A DNA stretch of 64,000 nt, taken from RBC038 sp041390625 (GTDB lineage Bacteria; Chloroflexota; Dehalococcoidia; UBA2979). This document shows positions 63,780 through 64,000 of this stretch, piece after piece. The stretch is taken from the NCBI GenBank assembly GCA_041390625.1, contig JAWKPM010000001.1, positions 124,001 through 188,000 on the forward strand. The letters are read 5' to 3'. Position numbers and translations under genes: made by a program. Position 1 is the first letter of the stretch. Each line of letters starts with the position of its first letter. Under the pieces are notes generated by a model, which did no database searches, had not been told where the DNA came from, and worked only from the letters and a program-made list of their open reading frames with translations.

Positions 63780-64000
63780 GACGCCATCCTTTCGGGCCGC
63801 TCGAACTTCAGCGGCTGAGCAGCCGACGCGGCGGATTGAGCCGCCTTCATCAGCGAGGGCACGTCCACGATCAGGGCGACCTGGCCGTCGCCGAGGATGC
63901 TGGCGCCGGCGATGCCGCGCGCGCGGCCGAGATAGCCGCTGAGCGACTTCACGACGATCTCCTGCTGATCGATGAGCGCATCGACGGTGATCGCCACCGG
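63776..64000 (-). CDS. cheA: Chemotaxis histidine kinase CheA, C-terminal end only
   Basis: The frame runs to the window edge; only the last about 74 residues are visible. They form the end of a CheW-like domain: VAITVDALIDQQEIVVKSLS, then GIAGASILGDGQVALIVDVP. This matches the end of CheA, and the order cheA-cheC-cheD-cheY-cheB-cheR is familiar, but a CheW or CheV protein cannot be fully excluded. ATGA overlap with cheC. Confidence 0.85.
   Translation of the reverse strand, partial: PVAITVDALIDQQEIVVKSLSGYLGRARGIAGASILGDGQVALIVDVPSLMKAAQSAASAAQPLKFERPERMAS

Noticed and set aside
1..64000. CCTCGA words as restriction-modification or CRISPR-related signal
   Set aside because: No methyltransferase, endonuclease pair or spacer-repeat array is present in the window; abundance in all genes argues for a genome-wide word bias instead.

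Overview
The window is one 64 kb piece of a very G+C-rich bacterial chromosome. I see no phage, transposon, CRISPR array or tRNA gene. Gene content points to Chloroflexota, most likely a Dehalococcoidia- or Thermomicrobia-like lineage. The clearest hint is a DUF2298 (Chlor_Arch_YYY-type) membrane protein beside a TIGR03663-type glycosyltransferase. Others are a nickel superoxide dismutase and a long, Alu-bearing SRP RNA like that of Bacillus. The lineage is an inference, because no rRNA or ribosomal protein gene is present. Genes are dense and often overlap by ATGA. Starts are a mix of ATG, GTG and TTG.

Layout. 0-10.8 kb: the end of an error-prone polymerase (DnaE2), a DUF2254 membrane protein, a membrane-anchored DUF559 nuclease, an oxidoreductase, a CapA lipoprotein, a four-gene ABC-2 exporter, a TadG-like pilus protein and a secreted protein. 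10.8-24.9 kb: a tiny membrane protein, nickel SOD with its SodX-type peptidase, a penicillin-acylase-type hydrolase, Tam-like methyltransferase, PLP enzyme, ADP-forming acyl-CoA synthetase alpha part, pterin-binding protein, then mutS-mutL, a SnoaL-like protein and a TfoX-N protein. 24.9-27.4 kb: a stand-alone NuoE/NuoF-like NADH dehydrogenase pair behind a strong promoter. 27.4-39.9 kb: one long leftward operon rnc-smc-ftsY followed by four envelope-glycan-like genes (DUF2298, GT39-like, LPG-synthase-type transmembrane protein, FAD oxidoreductase). 39.9-46.5 kb: CCA-adding enzyme, a small PHD-like zinc protein, GNAT, a DinG-type exonuclease-helicase, a PHP protein and a four-helix membrane protein. 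46.5-48.8 kb: SRP RNA-ksgA-ispE. 48.9-55.3 kb: a protein with a degenerate nuclease-like tail, a two-component system, a 5'-3' exonuclease and two MDR dehydrogenases. 55.4-64 kb: a regulatory and behavioural island with HDOD protein, a vWA-TM-EAL fusion, a CpaE/TadZ-like ATPase behind a strongly folded leader, and the chemotaxis operon cheA-C-D-Y-B-R.

How it works together. Housekeeping genes (mismatch repair, SMC/FtsY/SRP, RNase III, CCA enzyme, KsgA, IspE) are interleaved with surface functions (Tad-type pilus pieces, chemotaxis, polyprenol-type glycosyl transfer). The SRP receptor gene ftsY sits inside the glycan operon, and the SRP RNA lies just ahead of ksgA.

Most worth a second look: (1) the vWA-EAL fusion whose two domains both lack canonical active-site residues; (2) the triple-hairpin leader of the CpaE-like gene; (3) the long SRP RNA and a shared promoter form TTGACM-N18-TACGAT; (4) an extreme excess of the word CCTCGA/TCGAGG on both strands and in all frames; (5) a bacterial C4HC3 zinc protein; (6) an apparently inactive PD-(D/E)XK-like protein next to the SRP RNA.
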